A stretch of 64,000 bases of DNA from Arundinibacter roseus (GTDB lineage Bacteria; Bacteroidota; Bacteroidia; Cytophagales; Spirosomataceae), in the NCBI RefSeq assembly GCF_004348825.1, contig NZ_SMJU01000011.1:1-64000 (forward strand), in the 5' to 3' direction. The notes below the pieces were generated by a model. That model was not told the DNA's origin. It was given only the letters and a program-made list of their open reading frames with translations, and did not search any database. Positions within the stretch are counted from its first letter, which is position 1; every line of letters starts with the position of its first letter. This document shows positions 51,789 through 61,800 of this stretch, one piece after another. A program made the translations under genes and the position numbers.

Positions 51789-52003
51789 CCGGATTGACGG
51801 CTACCTAGGAATACATCAATAAAACAAATGAATTAAATCAAGTACTCAGCCAAAATCACTTGGCAGGAAGCGGCGAATTATTACCAATAAATGGCTACGG
51901 CGTTATCGTCTCTTCCCAAAAAAGCCCGTTACATTACCATCACCGTAGCTTTAGAACTTGTAAGGTAATTTTTGACTTTCAATTTTGAACTCTCTAAATT
52001 ACG

Positions 52004-52251
52004 TCAATGCTGAGGATACTTTTTTCATAAGCCTCTGCCCTCCGCAGCCATTTTACGGTAACGCTCACTTAACCTTTTGCGCCTGCCGGCGGATTTGTAC
52101 CTTGGTCGAGCTGATCCGGGTTCTGCCATTGTCTGCATGCAGATTATGCTGATCTGGTGTTGGCAGGGATCGTAAAGACTTGCTTGCATCCTTCTTTATG
52201 TAGGACAGCCAACTGAGGGTCAAGGTTTTGTTCCCGGGTATACACCTGGCG
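52004..52251 (-). pseudogene. Serine recombinase (resolvase/invertase) remnant
   Basis: The N-terminal part (52178-52251) reads YRQVYTREQNLDPQLAVLHKEGCKQVF, the conserved start of resolvases (usually YARVSTREQNL). The C-terminal part (about 52004-52095) reads SAGRRKRLSERYRKMAAEGRGL-stop-KKY, resembling the end of the DNA-binding domain. The ~100 residues between are deleted or unreadable. It is dead. Its 5' end overlaps the 3' end of the KdgT-type gene in another frame. Confidence 0.65.
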
Positions 52252-53176
52252 GTACTCTAAGTTTATTTCTTTTGTGCACCCATTGGGTCAAGATGGGTGT
52301 AAGTAGTACAGTTAACATGCTTGATGCCGCTACCTGAGAAGTAGTGACGTCCAGATTTCCGAGTGTTGGATCGATCATTACAAGAGCGGCGGGAGTGGCT
52401 ACTGCGTTTCCGGCCGTACTGGACGCAGCCGCTCCCGCAATTCCTGTTCCTCCTGAAAGACGATCGGCATAAATACACAAGGCTCCACCAAGAATGGTGG
52501 TTAATAACCCAAGCAGAATTCCGGCTAAACCAGCCGAAAAAAGGACTCCAATTGATAGAGAACAACCCAAACTAAATGCAAAAAATGGAATAAGAACCAT
52601 CCCACCAATGGTTAGAAACTTCTCCATCTCAACATCAAGATTGCCCAGAATCATTCCGGCAACAATCGGAATGACCACCCCAAGCAGCGAGTGAAACGGT
52701 ATGACCACCAGGCCAGAAGCACCCAGAGCTATCATGGTTAAGAAAGGCCCATCGTTCAGTGATAAAATTGCAATTGATCCTACATCAGTTTCGTCACCAT
52801 ACTCACCCGCTAATGCTGCATACAAACCACCATTGGTATTTGTCATTGCGGCAATTATGGCCAAAGAAGATAGGCCTAAAAAAGAATCATTACTAAAGTA
52901 GGCAACCAAAAGTCCCAAACAGGTTCCAGCCAAAAATTTTGCAAGAGTCACAGCAAGACCTTTCTTAACCACGGCTGCCGCAGCCCTGAATTTTATACCG
53001 GCACCCATGCAAAACAGAAAGGTGCCGATCAACGCCCCCGAACCATGCGCTATGGAAGTAACGAAACCACCAATTTCCAATGCAGTTGGAAAAAATGTAT
53101 AAGTAAGAGCTCCCAAAAAAAGGGGTACAACCATCATCCCACCGGGGATTTTCTCAATCTTTTGTTTCAGCAGCAT
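52220..53176 (-). CDS. KdgT-family permease
   Basis: A ~318-residue inner-membrane permease with about ten hydrophobic segments. The start is taken at the ATG at 53176 (LLKQKIEKIPGGMMVVPL); this overlaps the PdxA gene end by 23 bases. Family segments include GSGALIGTFLFCMGAGI, AAMTNTNGGLYAALAGEYGD, ILSLNDGPFLTMIALG and SSTAGNAVATPAALV. KdgT imports 2-keto-3-deoxygluconate by proton symport; relatives next to DUF1537 kinases probably carry four-carbon sugar acids. The last ~11 residues (RVPPGVYPGTKP) are read from a resolvase remnant, so the C-terminus has been remade. Confidence 0.88.
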   Translation of the reverse strand: MLLKQKIEKIPGGMMVVPLFLGALTYTFFPTALEIGGFVTSIAHGSGALIGTFLFCMGAGIKFRAAAAVVKKGLAVTLAKFLAGTCLGLLVAYFSNDSFLGLSSLAIIAAMTNTNGGLYAALAGEYGDETDVGSIAILSLNDGPFLTMIALGASGLVVIPFHSLLGVVIPIVAGMILGNLDVEMEKFLTIGGMVLIPFFAFSLGCSLSIGVLFSAGLAGILLGLLTTILGGALCIYADRLSGGTGIAGAAASSTAGNAVATPAALVMIDPTLGNLDVTTSQVAASSMLTVLLTPILTQWVHKRNKLRVPPGVYPGTKP

Positions 53177-54215
53177 GCGCGTTTGAATTATTGAGTGCAA
53201 AACGGGCACATTGCTGAATCGCTTCAATCATACTTTCAGGTTGAGCTTCTCCTTTCCCGCCTTTGTCAAAAGCGACTCCATGATCCACCGACACCCGGAT
53301 TATTGGCAATCCAAGCGTAATGTTGACCCCGGAAAGATTCTCCCACTTATCCAGCAATGCATTGTATGTGAATCCAAGTAGTTTGGTCGGAATATGCCCC
53401 TGATCGTGATACATACACACTACACAATCGTAGAGTCCTCCTTTCAATTTGGGAAAAATGGTGTCTGGGGGGTGGGGACCGTCTGCCAAAATCCCCATTT
53501 GGCGAGCGGCATCTATGGCAGGTATGATTTCCAGTATTTCTTCATCCCCAAACAAACCATTCTCTCCGGCGTGGGGATTGAGACCGGCCACGGCAATTCG
53601 TGGTTTATCAATTCCCATGGTTTTTAAGGCATGATCTGCTAAGGAAATAACACTTAGAATTCGTTCTTTTTTTGTTCGTTCGATTGCTTCACGCAGAGAA
53701 ACATGCGTTGACACATGCACTACCCTGAAATCCTTTTCGGCCAGCATCATGGTGTAGTCCCGGGTGTTGGTCAGACTACCATAAATCTCGGTATGTCCTG
53801 CGTATGGATAACCTGCCAAATGTAGTGCTTCCTTGTGTATTGGGCCTGTAACTGTACCATCAATCAGATTTGCCGAGGCCAGTTCAATCACCTTTTTTAC
53901 ATAGGCAAATGAGGCCGCCCCACACATGGCTGACACCACATTAAATGCAAATGATGCCGGTTGTATAAAATTCATTTCAAGTACATCGAGAGTACCATGG
54001 CGATATATCCCTTCCTGTGGATGCTTTACGCGGTTTATTTTTAAGTCAACAGACAGGATTGCAGTCATCTGTTCAATTATGAAGGCATCGCATACGATCA
54101 GCGGTCGGCATATTTCATAAATCTCCGGCAGGGCCAGAGCCTTTACCGTTACTTCGGGTCCTATTCCGGCCGGGTCACCGGCGCTAATTCCAAGGAGAGG
54201 TCGTGGGTTTTTCAT
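53154..54215 (-). CDS. PdxA-family 4-phospho-sugar-acid dehydrogenase (PdxA2-like)
   Basis: A 353-residue NAD-dependent enzyme with the PdxA signature GDPAGIGPE (13-21), TGPIHKEALHLAGYPYAGHTE, NPHAGENGLFGDEE, MYHDQGHIPTKLL and DHGVAFDKGGKGEAQPESM. Three histidines (in AGHTE, NPHAG and YHDQG) bind the metal. True PdxA oxidises 4-phosphohydroxythreonine for vitamin B6. Next to a DUF1537 kinase, PdxA2 proteins instead oxidise 4-phospho-D-threonate or -erythronate, which decarboxylates to dihydroxyacetone phosphate. The 4-base overlap with the kinase gene strongly supports the second role. Confidence 0.9.
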   Translation of the reverse strand: MKNPRPLLGISAGDPAGIGPEVTVKALALPEIYEICRPLIVCDAFIIEQMTAILSVDLKINRVKHPQEGIYRHGTLDVLEMNFIQPASFAFNVVSAMCGAASFAYVKKVIELASANLIDGTVTGPIHKEALHLAGYPYAGHTEIYGSLTNTRDYTMMLAEKDFRVVHVSTHVSLREAIERTKKERILSVISLADHALKTMGIDKPRIAVAGLNPHAGENGLFGDEEILEIIPAIDAARQMGILADGPHPPDTIFPKLKGGLYDCVVCMYHDQGHIPTKLLGFTYNALLDKWENLSGVNITLGLPIIRVSVDHGVAFDKGGKGEAQPESMIEAIQQCARFALNNSNAHAAETKD

Positions 54216-55384
54216 AGTTGTTGTTCCGAAAAGGTTAGTTTTAATGTGGCTGGCCAGGCGTAGCTTCCAGGTTTTACGATTACCCGAAGAAAGGGATAGT
54301 CTACTGGTTGTACGACCACTACCCCTTCGCTTAGCTCACCCGTAATTGTAAATTGGTGGATTGCCAAATGATGGAAAAGACATGAGGCTGTTGAACCACC
54401 GGTTATAAAGAGGTTTAAATTTTTAAAATAGTGTTTCTCAATTACCCTTTGAACAAATTCGGCAAGAAAATAAAGGGCCCTATAAGCTTGCCCTTCCTTA
54501 ATATCGTCTGTTGGAGCAAGTCCCAGTAGCGCCGTATTGCGAATGTTAAGATCCAGATTGACCAGTTCAATTTGATCAAGGACAGTGGAATCAAACGTCA
54601 GCGAAGGTCCAAATGCCTGTATGAAGGTCACTGGAATATCCGGAAACATTTCCTCAAACGATTGGTGTACATAGGTGCTACCATTAATAAAAAGATTTTT
54701 TTTCTGAAATACTATTGTATCCATCAGGCTCGTTCGTGGAAAGCCTTCTGCCATTAAAAATGATTCAAAAAACTCGGCTCCTCCTGCCAGTAGTACTTCC
54801 TTTCCGGAAGAATGCAGGTAGTAATCAAGATCTTCACGGGTTCTTACGTCAGCAGTTAGTAGACCCGATAAATTTTCTGTTTGGGTGTGAGTGTAAAAAT
54901 GCCGGTGTTGTTCGGTATGGCCAGGATGGTGTAAAAGGTCGTATACATGGGATGACTGACGGGGAAACTCAGGATCAAGGGCCAAAGCGGTCTGATGTAA
55001 AAAACGTCCGTCAATTTTTAGAAAACCATCCTGAATTGTACGATTACGAGATGGATTGGCAGGAAGTAGAATCACCCTTTTAAAACCAAAATGCTGCTTG
55101 ATTGCCCGAAGCTCTGCTCGTATATGTCCCCTAAGCAAGGAGTCTACCTTTTTAAAAAGTCTGTAAGGTTTATTGCCGAGTTGATCAATTTTCTGGCATA
55201 TTACCTGAATTTTCTGGTGGGCCTCCCACTCAGTTAGCGAACGAGTAGCTGAATCTATAACCAGAAGTTTGGGTACTTTTTTAACGGGTAAATTATTTAC
55301 AAGTAAAGTATCCATTCCACAGGCATTCCCAATTCCTGCAATTTCGGCTGCGCCACTAAAATCATCAGCAATAACAATTATCAT
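54212..55384 (-). CDS. Four-carbon acid sugar kinase (DUF1537/OtnK-DtnK type)
   Basis: A 390-residue cytosolic kinase. The N-terminal domain has IVIADDFSGAAEIAGIG (substrate-binding DD), then LFKKVDSLLRGHIRAEL. The C-terminal domain has LFITGGSTASCLF and VDYPFLRVIVKPGSYAWP, the ATP-binding region. DUF1537 kinases phosphorylate D-threonate, D-erythronate or 3-oxo-tetronates at C4. The immediate PdxA partner points to threonate/erythronate. The gene ends 4 bases into the PdxA gene and starts 93 bases after the barrel-like protein gene. Confidence 0.9.
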   Translation of the reverse strand: MIIVIADDFSGAAEIAGIGNACGMDTLLVNNLPVKKVPKLLVIDSATRSLTEWEAHQKIQVICQKIDQLGNKPYRLFKKVDSLLRGHIRAELRAIKQHFGFKRVILLPANPSRNRTIQDGFLKIDGRFLHQTALALDPEFPRQSSHVYDLLHHPGHTEQHRHFYTHTQTENLSGLLTADVRTREDLDYYLHSSGKEVLLAGGAEFFESFLMAEGFPRTSLMDTIVFQKKNLFINGSTYVHQSFEEMFPDIPVTFIQAFGPSLTFDSTVLDQIELVNLDLNIRNTALLGLAPTDDIKEGQAYRALYFLAEFVQRVIEKHYFKNLNLFITGGSTASCLFHHLAIHQFTITGELSEGVVVVQPVDYPFLRVIVKPGSYAWPATLKLTFSEQQL

Positions 55385-55477
55385 AGATGGTATAATAAAG
55401 TATTCAAAGACACTTGCCTAGGGACAAAGTGGATACATGAAATCCAATTCCCCTGGTTTTTCAGACCTGTTTCTAAA

Positions 55478-57007
55478 TTAATACAATTGACGAACGGCCT
55501 GGCCAAATGCGCGTAGACTTGAATGCCGCATTTCGTCATACTCTCGGGAGGCCAGTAATCCACCCGCACCCGCCTCTATGGCCTTAAACACCGCTTGTTT
55601 TAGAATTTCAGGGTCGCTTAACTGTGGCATCATGCCTGCGGGTGAATGTCTTAGAACATCAATTCCGATTCCAGCAATCACCGGAATTTTTCCGTTTACA
55701 GCTTTGACACATCGACTGATTTCATCAAAAACATAAGACGGCCCCATGCTTTCGGTATCCAACCGATCCAACGCTACACGACTGGATTTGGAATATCCCA
55801 TCCATGCATAAAACATATCCAGAACCTGCTCTTCGGTCATATCCCTGAAAATGCGTTTATTCCACTCTTCAATCACCCAATGGCGCAGTCGAGGGCCATA
55901 AACATCATGATAAACAATGGGTTTTATATAATCTGCCGATGCAGTCATCTCTGAATAATCTACGGCAGAACGGTAGAATATATCCCAACTGGAACGTTGA
56001 TGATCAATATGCCTGACTACTTTTGCCTGGGCACGAACCCGCTTGACCCGGTTAAACATTTCCTGTTGAATTTCCTCATCAGCTCTAAACCACTGATAAT
56101 TCCAGGACAGGATTTCGGGGTACCGTTGCATGAACTTAAAGACGTTAACAATCACGGTATCTGCACTATCATCTTTGCCAGCTTCAACCTTTTTTATGTA
56201 TTCATACAGTAGCCGGTAGCCCTCGGTGGCCCGATCCGGATCAATCCCTTTCTGCTGGTTTCGCCTGCGGCAATGTTCACAAAAACAAGTAGGTACTTCC
56301 CCTTTAAAAACCAGGTTAGACAAGGGACCTGTTCGTTCGGCACCATACTGCAGACCGTCCAGTTCATAGGTTTCAAACATATCCTGCATGGTCGCATAAA
56401 TCCATTGTCGATACTCAGGATGATTCCAGCAGGCACCTTTCCCTACTTTACCGTAAACTGTCACCGTCTTTACTTTATCATAGTTCTTTATACCATCTGA
56501 ACCACGGCTGTCACCTGCTTCCAGCATCCGGGCGTATACCTGCATGTTACGCTGCCGTGCCGGTGCAGCAATATCTTTAAAAATATCCTGTTTAAAGAAC
56601 TCCATGCCTTCCTGCGGTGGCGCATGGCGAAGGGTAGTATCCTTAAAGGCAGGTTCATGATGTCGTACCCATACATAGGGAAGTTTTCGATTGGCCAGAT
56701 TCTTGGGTATTAAACCAAAATGATCACGTGCCAGTACCTGCATGGGTTTTTTGTCAATCCCATAGTAGGTGTGACTATATATCATTAAGGTATTGATGGC
56801 TGCATCTTTGTTCAAAAAATCAAGGGTACGTTCTATTCCTTCGTCGTATAAACTGTGGGCGGCCATTTGGATACCAACCATAGAATCAGCCGTAAACCGG
56901 GAGCCATTTTTTGCCGGGATAACCTCAGGAAATACAGGTATAGATAAACCTATCCCTGCGGATGAAAGGGCCATATTTTTCAGAAATTGTCGTCGCGGTA
57001 AACTCAT
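55478..57007 (-). CDS. Tat-exported protein of unknown function, glycoside-hydrolase-like
   Basis: A ~509-residue protein; start at the ATG at 57007 (SLPRRQFLKN) or four codons earlier. The Tat signal PRRQFLKNMALSSAGIGL directs folded export. The rest looks like a TIM barrel, with TLMIYSHTYYGID, YARMLEAGD, LDGLQYGAERTGP and ADYIKPIVYHDVYG segments. A CFCEHC cluster (about 241-246) could bind zinc, as in some GH42-like and unclassified barrels. Acidic residues in YGAERTG and the late LASREYDEM are catalytic candidates. I do not recognise a named family. Its place between SusD and the kinase suggests it releases the four-carbon acid from the imported compound. Confidence 0.65.
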   Translation of the reverse strand: MSLPRRQFLKNMALSSAGIGLSIPVFPEVIPAKNGSRFTADSMVGIQMAAHSLYDEGIERTLDFLNKDAAINTLMIYSHTYYGIDKKPMQVLARDHFGLIPKNLANRKLPYVWVRHHEPAFKDTTLRHAPPQEGMEFFKQDIFKDIAAPARQRNMQVYARMLEAGDSRGSDGIKNYDKVKTVTVYGKVGKGACWNHPEYRQWIYATMQDMFETYELDGLQYGAERTGPLSNLVFKGEVPTCFCEHCRRRNQQKGIDPDRATEGYRLLYEYIKKVEAGKDDSADTVIVNVFKFMQRYPEILSWNYQWFRADEEIQQEMFNRVKRVRAQAKVVRHIDHQRSSWDIFYRSAVDYSEMTASADYIKPIVYHDVYGPRLRHWVIEEWNKRIFRDMTEEQVLDMFYAWMGYSKSSRVALDRLDTESMGPSYVFDEISRCVKAVNGKIPVIAGIGIDVLRHSPAGMMPQLSDPEILKQAVFKAIEAGAGGLLASREYDEMRHSSLRAFGQAVRQLY

Positions 57008-57048
57008 GGTTGATTGCACATTTAAGTCTTACTATTCAATAAAATACG

Positions 57049-57083
57049 ATTCCTGACCGCCTCCCCGTGAAGCGGGCAGGAAT
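57049..57083 (-). terminator. Hairpin after susD3
   Basis: Arms ATTCCTG-A-CCGC and GCGG-G-CAGGAAT pair with one mismatch around an 11-base loop, 10 bases after the SusD3 stop. On the minus strand ATTTTATTG follows. It fits a leaky terminator between SusC/SusD and the catabolic genes, as in locus 1. Confidence 0.65.
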
Positions 57084-57092
57084 AAAAGAGTC

Positions 57093-58802
57093 TCAATTGT
57101 ACCCTGGATTTTGCTTTAATTCTGCATCAGCATTAATCCGCAATTCGCGCGATGGAATTGGGTATAGATTGTTGTGTTCTTTAATAAATGGTGCAGCATA
57201 AGGATTATACTTAACGGTACGCTCATACACCTTTCCCAGCCGGGCCAGGGTTAGTCTTCGAGGTTCTTCCAGATAAAGTTCACGGATTCTTTCATCCAGA
57301 ATATAATCAAGGGTAACATCTGATGGCTGAATTAGAGTCGCTTTTGCACGTGCCCGCACGGAATTAATATCTGCGGCGGCCTTCGAAAGATTTCCTGCAC
57401 CAAGATATGCCTCAGCACGGAGCAGGTAGGTCTCGGCCAATCGGATGGCATATTGATCCGTGTATAATCGCCGGGCATCACCAACCATCCGGGGCCCCAC
57501 ACCATTTTCGAGCTCAGTAGGAAAGTGGTTATTCACCATGGTCATCTTCAGGAATACGGGGTAAAGCATCCGATTAGTATCATTTTCGATTGTAGCCGGA
57601 TCTACAAATGCATAGAAACTGGCAGGGTTTCCTACATCAATTATTTGATTAAAAAAAGCAGAAGCCGGATTGTCTACGCGCCATTTTCTTAAAATATTAG
57701 CATCAGACGTCCGGATGTCCTGATCCTGATTTCCCTGCCATACCAGATGTGTCGCCAATGCACTCGGTCTGAACCATCCCTGTCCTCGCCCCCCATGGTA
57801 GGTTGATTCAAAAATAAAGGTTCTTACGCCAGCTTTTTCCCCTTTGGCTATAAACCGGTTATACTCCGGGCCAATGATTCGTTCGTAGCGATTGGCATCG
57901 TTACCGGTGGGCACTCCGTAGCCACCCGGGGTTTGGTATTCCACCTGATGTACCCATATAGATTCACGATTTCCGGAGCTTCTATTCTGATTGTTGAGTC
58001 GAAAAAGATCCCAGTATACATCTCCTGGTTCATCAATTCGGGACCCAAAACGCTCGGTCATCAGCGAATAGTTTCCCCCGCCAATTACGTGAGTAGCAGC
58101 TGCAATTGCCTTGGGAAAGTCTTTGCTAACAATGTACATTTCAGCAAGCATGTGGTAGGCTGCATCCTGCACGAGTCGGCCATCCTGAGTATTCTGATTT
58201 ACATCCGGCAAATTGTCTTTGGCAAACTCAAAATCACTAATAATCTGTGCCCAAACTTCTTGCTTAGGAGTTCTGATGTAGTCGGTCCGTGGATCAATGC
58301 TATCATCGAGCAGCAAAGGAACATCCCCATATAAATGTACCAGGTTTCGGTAACTCCACGCACGGAAAAAGCGAGCCTCGGCCTCATAACGCTTTTTTTG
58401 ATCTTCGCTCGTAAACGGTATACCATTCAATTTATTTAGAATGACATTGGCATCAAAGATGATACGATAGGCATTTTGCCAGCGGTTAACTGTAAAATTA
58501 TCATCCGCTGTAAAGGCAGTATACGCACTAAGTACGTGAATTTTGGGAAATCGGGCATGATATCCCGCATCAGTTCCCATGTACATATCGAAATTCAACC
58601 CGTCGCTGCTCGCATCGCCAAAGTATCGCCTGGTTAAATCGTATAGACTGATGATCGAATTTTCTACATCCTGCGGCTTTACCAGTGCGTTTTCAATGGT
58701 TAAAAAATCAAGTGGAACTTCATTCAGAATTTCGTCTTCACGGCAGGAAAAAACCCATGGAAGGAGGAAAAATATCGAAAATAACGATACTAGCTTTTTC
58801 AT
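57093..58802 (-). CDS. SusD/RagB-like lipoprotein (pair 3)
   Basis: A 569-residue surface lipoprotein with lipobox cysteine C20 (WVFSC). It has EAEARFFRAWSYRNLVHLYGDVP, a central QDAAYHMLAEMYIVSKDFPKAI TPR region, RLAETYLLRAEAYLGAG and a C-terminal LDERIRELYLEEPRRLTLARL block ending LKQNPGYN. It is longer than many SusDs but typical of the family. It partners the SusC 21 bases upstream and should bind the compound handled by this locus. Confidence 0.95.
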   Translation of the reverse strand: MKKLVSLFSIFFLLPWVFSCREDEILNEVPLDFLTIENALVKPQDVENSIISLYDLTRRYFGDASSDGLNFDMYMGTDAGYHARFPKIHVLSAYTAFTADDNFTVNRWQNAYRIIFDANVILNKLNGIPFTSEDQKKRYEAEARFFRAWSYRNLVHLYGDVPLLLDDSIDPRTDYIRTPKQEVWAQIISDFEFAKDNLPDVNQNTQDGRLVQDAAYHMLAEMYIVSKDFPKAIAAATHVIGGGNYSLMTERFGSRIDEPGDVYWDLFRLNNQNRSSGNRESIWVHQVEYQTPGGYGVPTGNDANRYERIIGPEYNRFIAKGEKAGVRTFIFESTYHGGRGQGWFRPSALATHLVWQGNQDQDIRTSDANILRKWRVDNPASAFFNQIIDVGNPASFYAFVDPATIENDTNRMLYPVFLKMTMVNNHFPTELENGVGPRMVGDARRLYTDQYAIRLAETYLLRAEAYLGAGNLSKAAADINSVRARAKATLIQPSDVTLDYILDERIRELYLEEPRRLTLARLGKVYERTVKYNPYAAPFIKEHNNLYPIPSRELRINADAELKQNPGYN

Positions 58803-58823
58803 AATTTTCAGGATTTATATGGT

Positions 58824-61800
58824 TTAGAAGGATAGGTTTAGGCCAAAATTTATACTTCGAATGACTGGACGACCATAAGAAATACCTAGCCCAGATTCAG
58901 GATCAAGTCCTTTCCAACGGGTCCAGGTGGCCAGGTTCCGACCACTGGCAAAAACGCTCGCCTGTTTCAGACCTGCTTTGGCCAATAGTTTTTCGGGAAT
59001 GGTATAGGTGAGATTGACATCCTGCAAACGAACAAAACTTCGTGATTTGAATATGGAAGGGTTGGCGCTGGAATTATACCTTAGAGATGGATATTCGGCA
59101 TCAGGATTACTGGGAGTCCAATAGTCCCAGATTACTGGACGATTACTTTCTATTTTTCCCAAACGGGCATCATTCCAGCCATCAAACTGCCAGGGAGAAT
59201 TATTTCCTAAATAGCCATTTTTGCCCCCTTGAATAGAGTTGATAAAAAAGGAAAATTTAAAGCTCCTCAATTTTAATTCGTTCAGAATACCAAATTGGTA
59301 AGCCGGTTCTGCACGTCCTATTATGGTTCGGTCCAACGAATTTATTTCGCCATTACCATCCAGATCACGGATTCTTAAAAATCCAGGTTCAAAACCTGGT
59401 GGAATTTCATCTCCAATTTGATACAAACCGTCAATCTCATAGTTATAAATGGCTCCGGTGGATTGACCGATAAACAAACCCGCGTCACGCAGATCGTCCT
59501 CCCTACCGTCGCCATCCGAATCAGTGCCAAGTACAGATACAATCCGGTTTACATTACGAGCCAGGTTGAATTGTGTAGTCCATTGCAACTTGCTGTTTGG
59601 CAAATTATTAGACCGGATAATTGTTTCAAATCCATGATTATGTACCTGACCAATGTTTGCACTTACGCCGGTCAGACCGGTAATTGCGGGCAAAGGTTTT
59701 AGAAACAAAATATCGCGGGTATTGGAATTATAATAATCAATCGTACCCGAGATAATGCGATTAAAAAGCTCATAATCAACGCCAAGGTTCAACCCGGTTG
59801 TGGTTTCCCATTTCAGATCAGCAGCAGCAAAAGAGGTGAGATTTTGTCCAAGTCTGGTAGTGCCACCATCCCCGAACACATATCCATCCCGAACTGCCAC
59901 CCTTGCGAGAGTTCCGTATCGTTCAAGGCCACGATTGCCACTTACGCCGTAGGAACCACGCACTTTCAGATAAGAAAGCGTAGAAGCAATCTCGCGCATA
60001 AACGGTTCCTCACTTATGGTCCAACCAAAAGCCATGGAAGGAAAAATGGCCGTTTTATTGTTTTTCCCAAATCCAGAAAAACCATCCCGCCGAATTGTTG
60101 CCGTGAGGATATACCGATTATGAAGTGCATAATTGATTCTTCCCATGCTGTATAGGCTATTCTCATCAAATGCGGAAGAGCTTATAAATTCCTGAGCAGC
60201 ATTTTGCAGGCTGTGAATTCCGAGCGTCTGGATTGCATAGTTATTCCCCAGGGCCCTCGTACCCTCCCCATAGCGTTGCTCGTGACCGTAGAGAAGCGTC
60301 AGATTGAGCCGGTGTTTTTGTTGGAATGTTCGCTCGTAGCTAAGAATATGATCAAGGGTCCAGTCATGAAACAACGTGAAGTCTTTATAGGCCTGGCCGT
60401 TGTTGTTATTGGCTGTAAAGGAAAAGCGATTTTGCCGAAGGGTTCGGTAGGAATTGCCATAATTTAGCCGGTAAGACAGACCTTCCACACCCGGGATTTG
60501 CAAGCGCGCATAAATCAGAGAATTTATATGCAGGCGTTGATCCACGTCAATGTCGTTTTCAAGCAGCAGGGGATTGGTGGAAATTTGTCCATTTGGATTT
60601 CGGACCAAATTGCCCTGCTCATCAAAAGGCGCAGAGAATGGAGAAAAAGTGCTTCCACCAACCGTCGAAAACTCAATGCCAGCATGATCTGAAAATGTGG
60701 CAAAAGTGTTTGTCCCGATGGAGAGCCATTTACTTACCTCTGTATCCAGATTAATGCGGCCCGTGTACCGGCGGTAGGTATCTCCCTTAAATACTTCTTT
60801 CTGATCAAGGTAAGATCCTGAAATAAAATAACCTATCTTTTCATTTCGTCCCGAAATACTCAAATTCTGATTTTGCATAAACCCTTGTTGCATAATCAAA
60901 TCGCGCCACTGTACGTTGGATCCCCGTTCAAATCCAGCATACTCCTGTGGTGTTAAAAAGTCTGTTGGGTCAAAGGCCGGATTTGGGATGGTAAAGGTCG
61001 GCCCCACTCCACTTTGTTGCCAGGAGTGATCCCGAATGACTTGCAAATAGCCGTCACCACCGTAATATTCCAGTGGATTCGCATCGGCTCGCAGGCTATA
61101 TCTTGAAGAAAATTGAATAACGGGTTTTGAACTGCGGCTTCCAGTTTCAGTGGTAATAATAATTACGCCATTGGCTGCCTGAGAACCATAAATTGCCGTG
61201 GAGCTGGCATCTTTTAATACATCTACTGACATAATATCATCCGAATTAATGTCTTGAAGACTACCCCTGTAAATGATGCCATCCACAACCAGTAATGGGG
61301 CGCTATTTGCACTTGCCAGTCCGGTTTGACCACGTATAGCAAAAGATGGATTTTCTCCTGCTGTGGTTGTAGTACCTATATTGAGACCCGGAACGGTACC
61401 CTGTAAGGATTGTAAAATATTTGTATTTCCCTGATCCTTAAAACTTTTGATATTGGCCCGAACTACCGAACCAGTCAAATCCGTTTTTTTCAATTCACCA
61501 TATCCAATGACCACCACTTCATCGAGTGAGGCTACATCCTCCTGCAAAATTAGATCCAGGCGGGTTCGATTCGCCAAAAGGATTTCCTGACTCTTGTAAC
61601 CTATGAAACTAAAAATCAAAAGTTCATTTCCAGTTTCCACATCAATTCGGTACGTACCATCCGTATCTGTAAGCGTACCGATTGAAGTACCTTTGATAAC
61701 GACACTTACTCCGGGCAGTGCTTCTCCTTTGGGATCCGTGACCCGGCCTGAAATTGGCTGAGCGATTGCCTGAGCAAAAGCAAATAATAACACGACCATC

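Noticed and set aside
52004-52251. Active DNA invertase controlling SusC/SusD variation
   Set aside because: The middle of the recombinase, including most of the catalytic domain, is missing and there is an in-frame stop.
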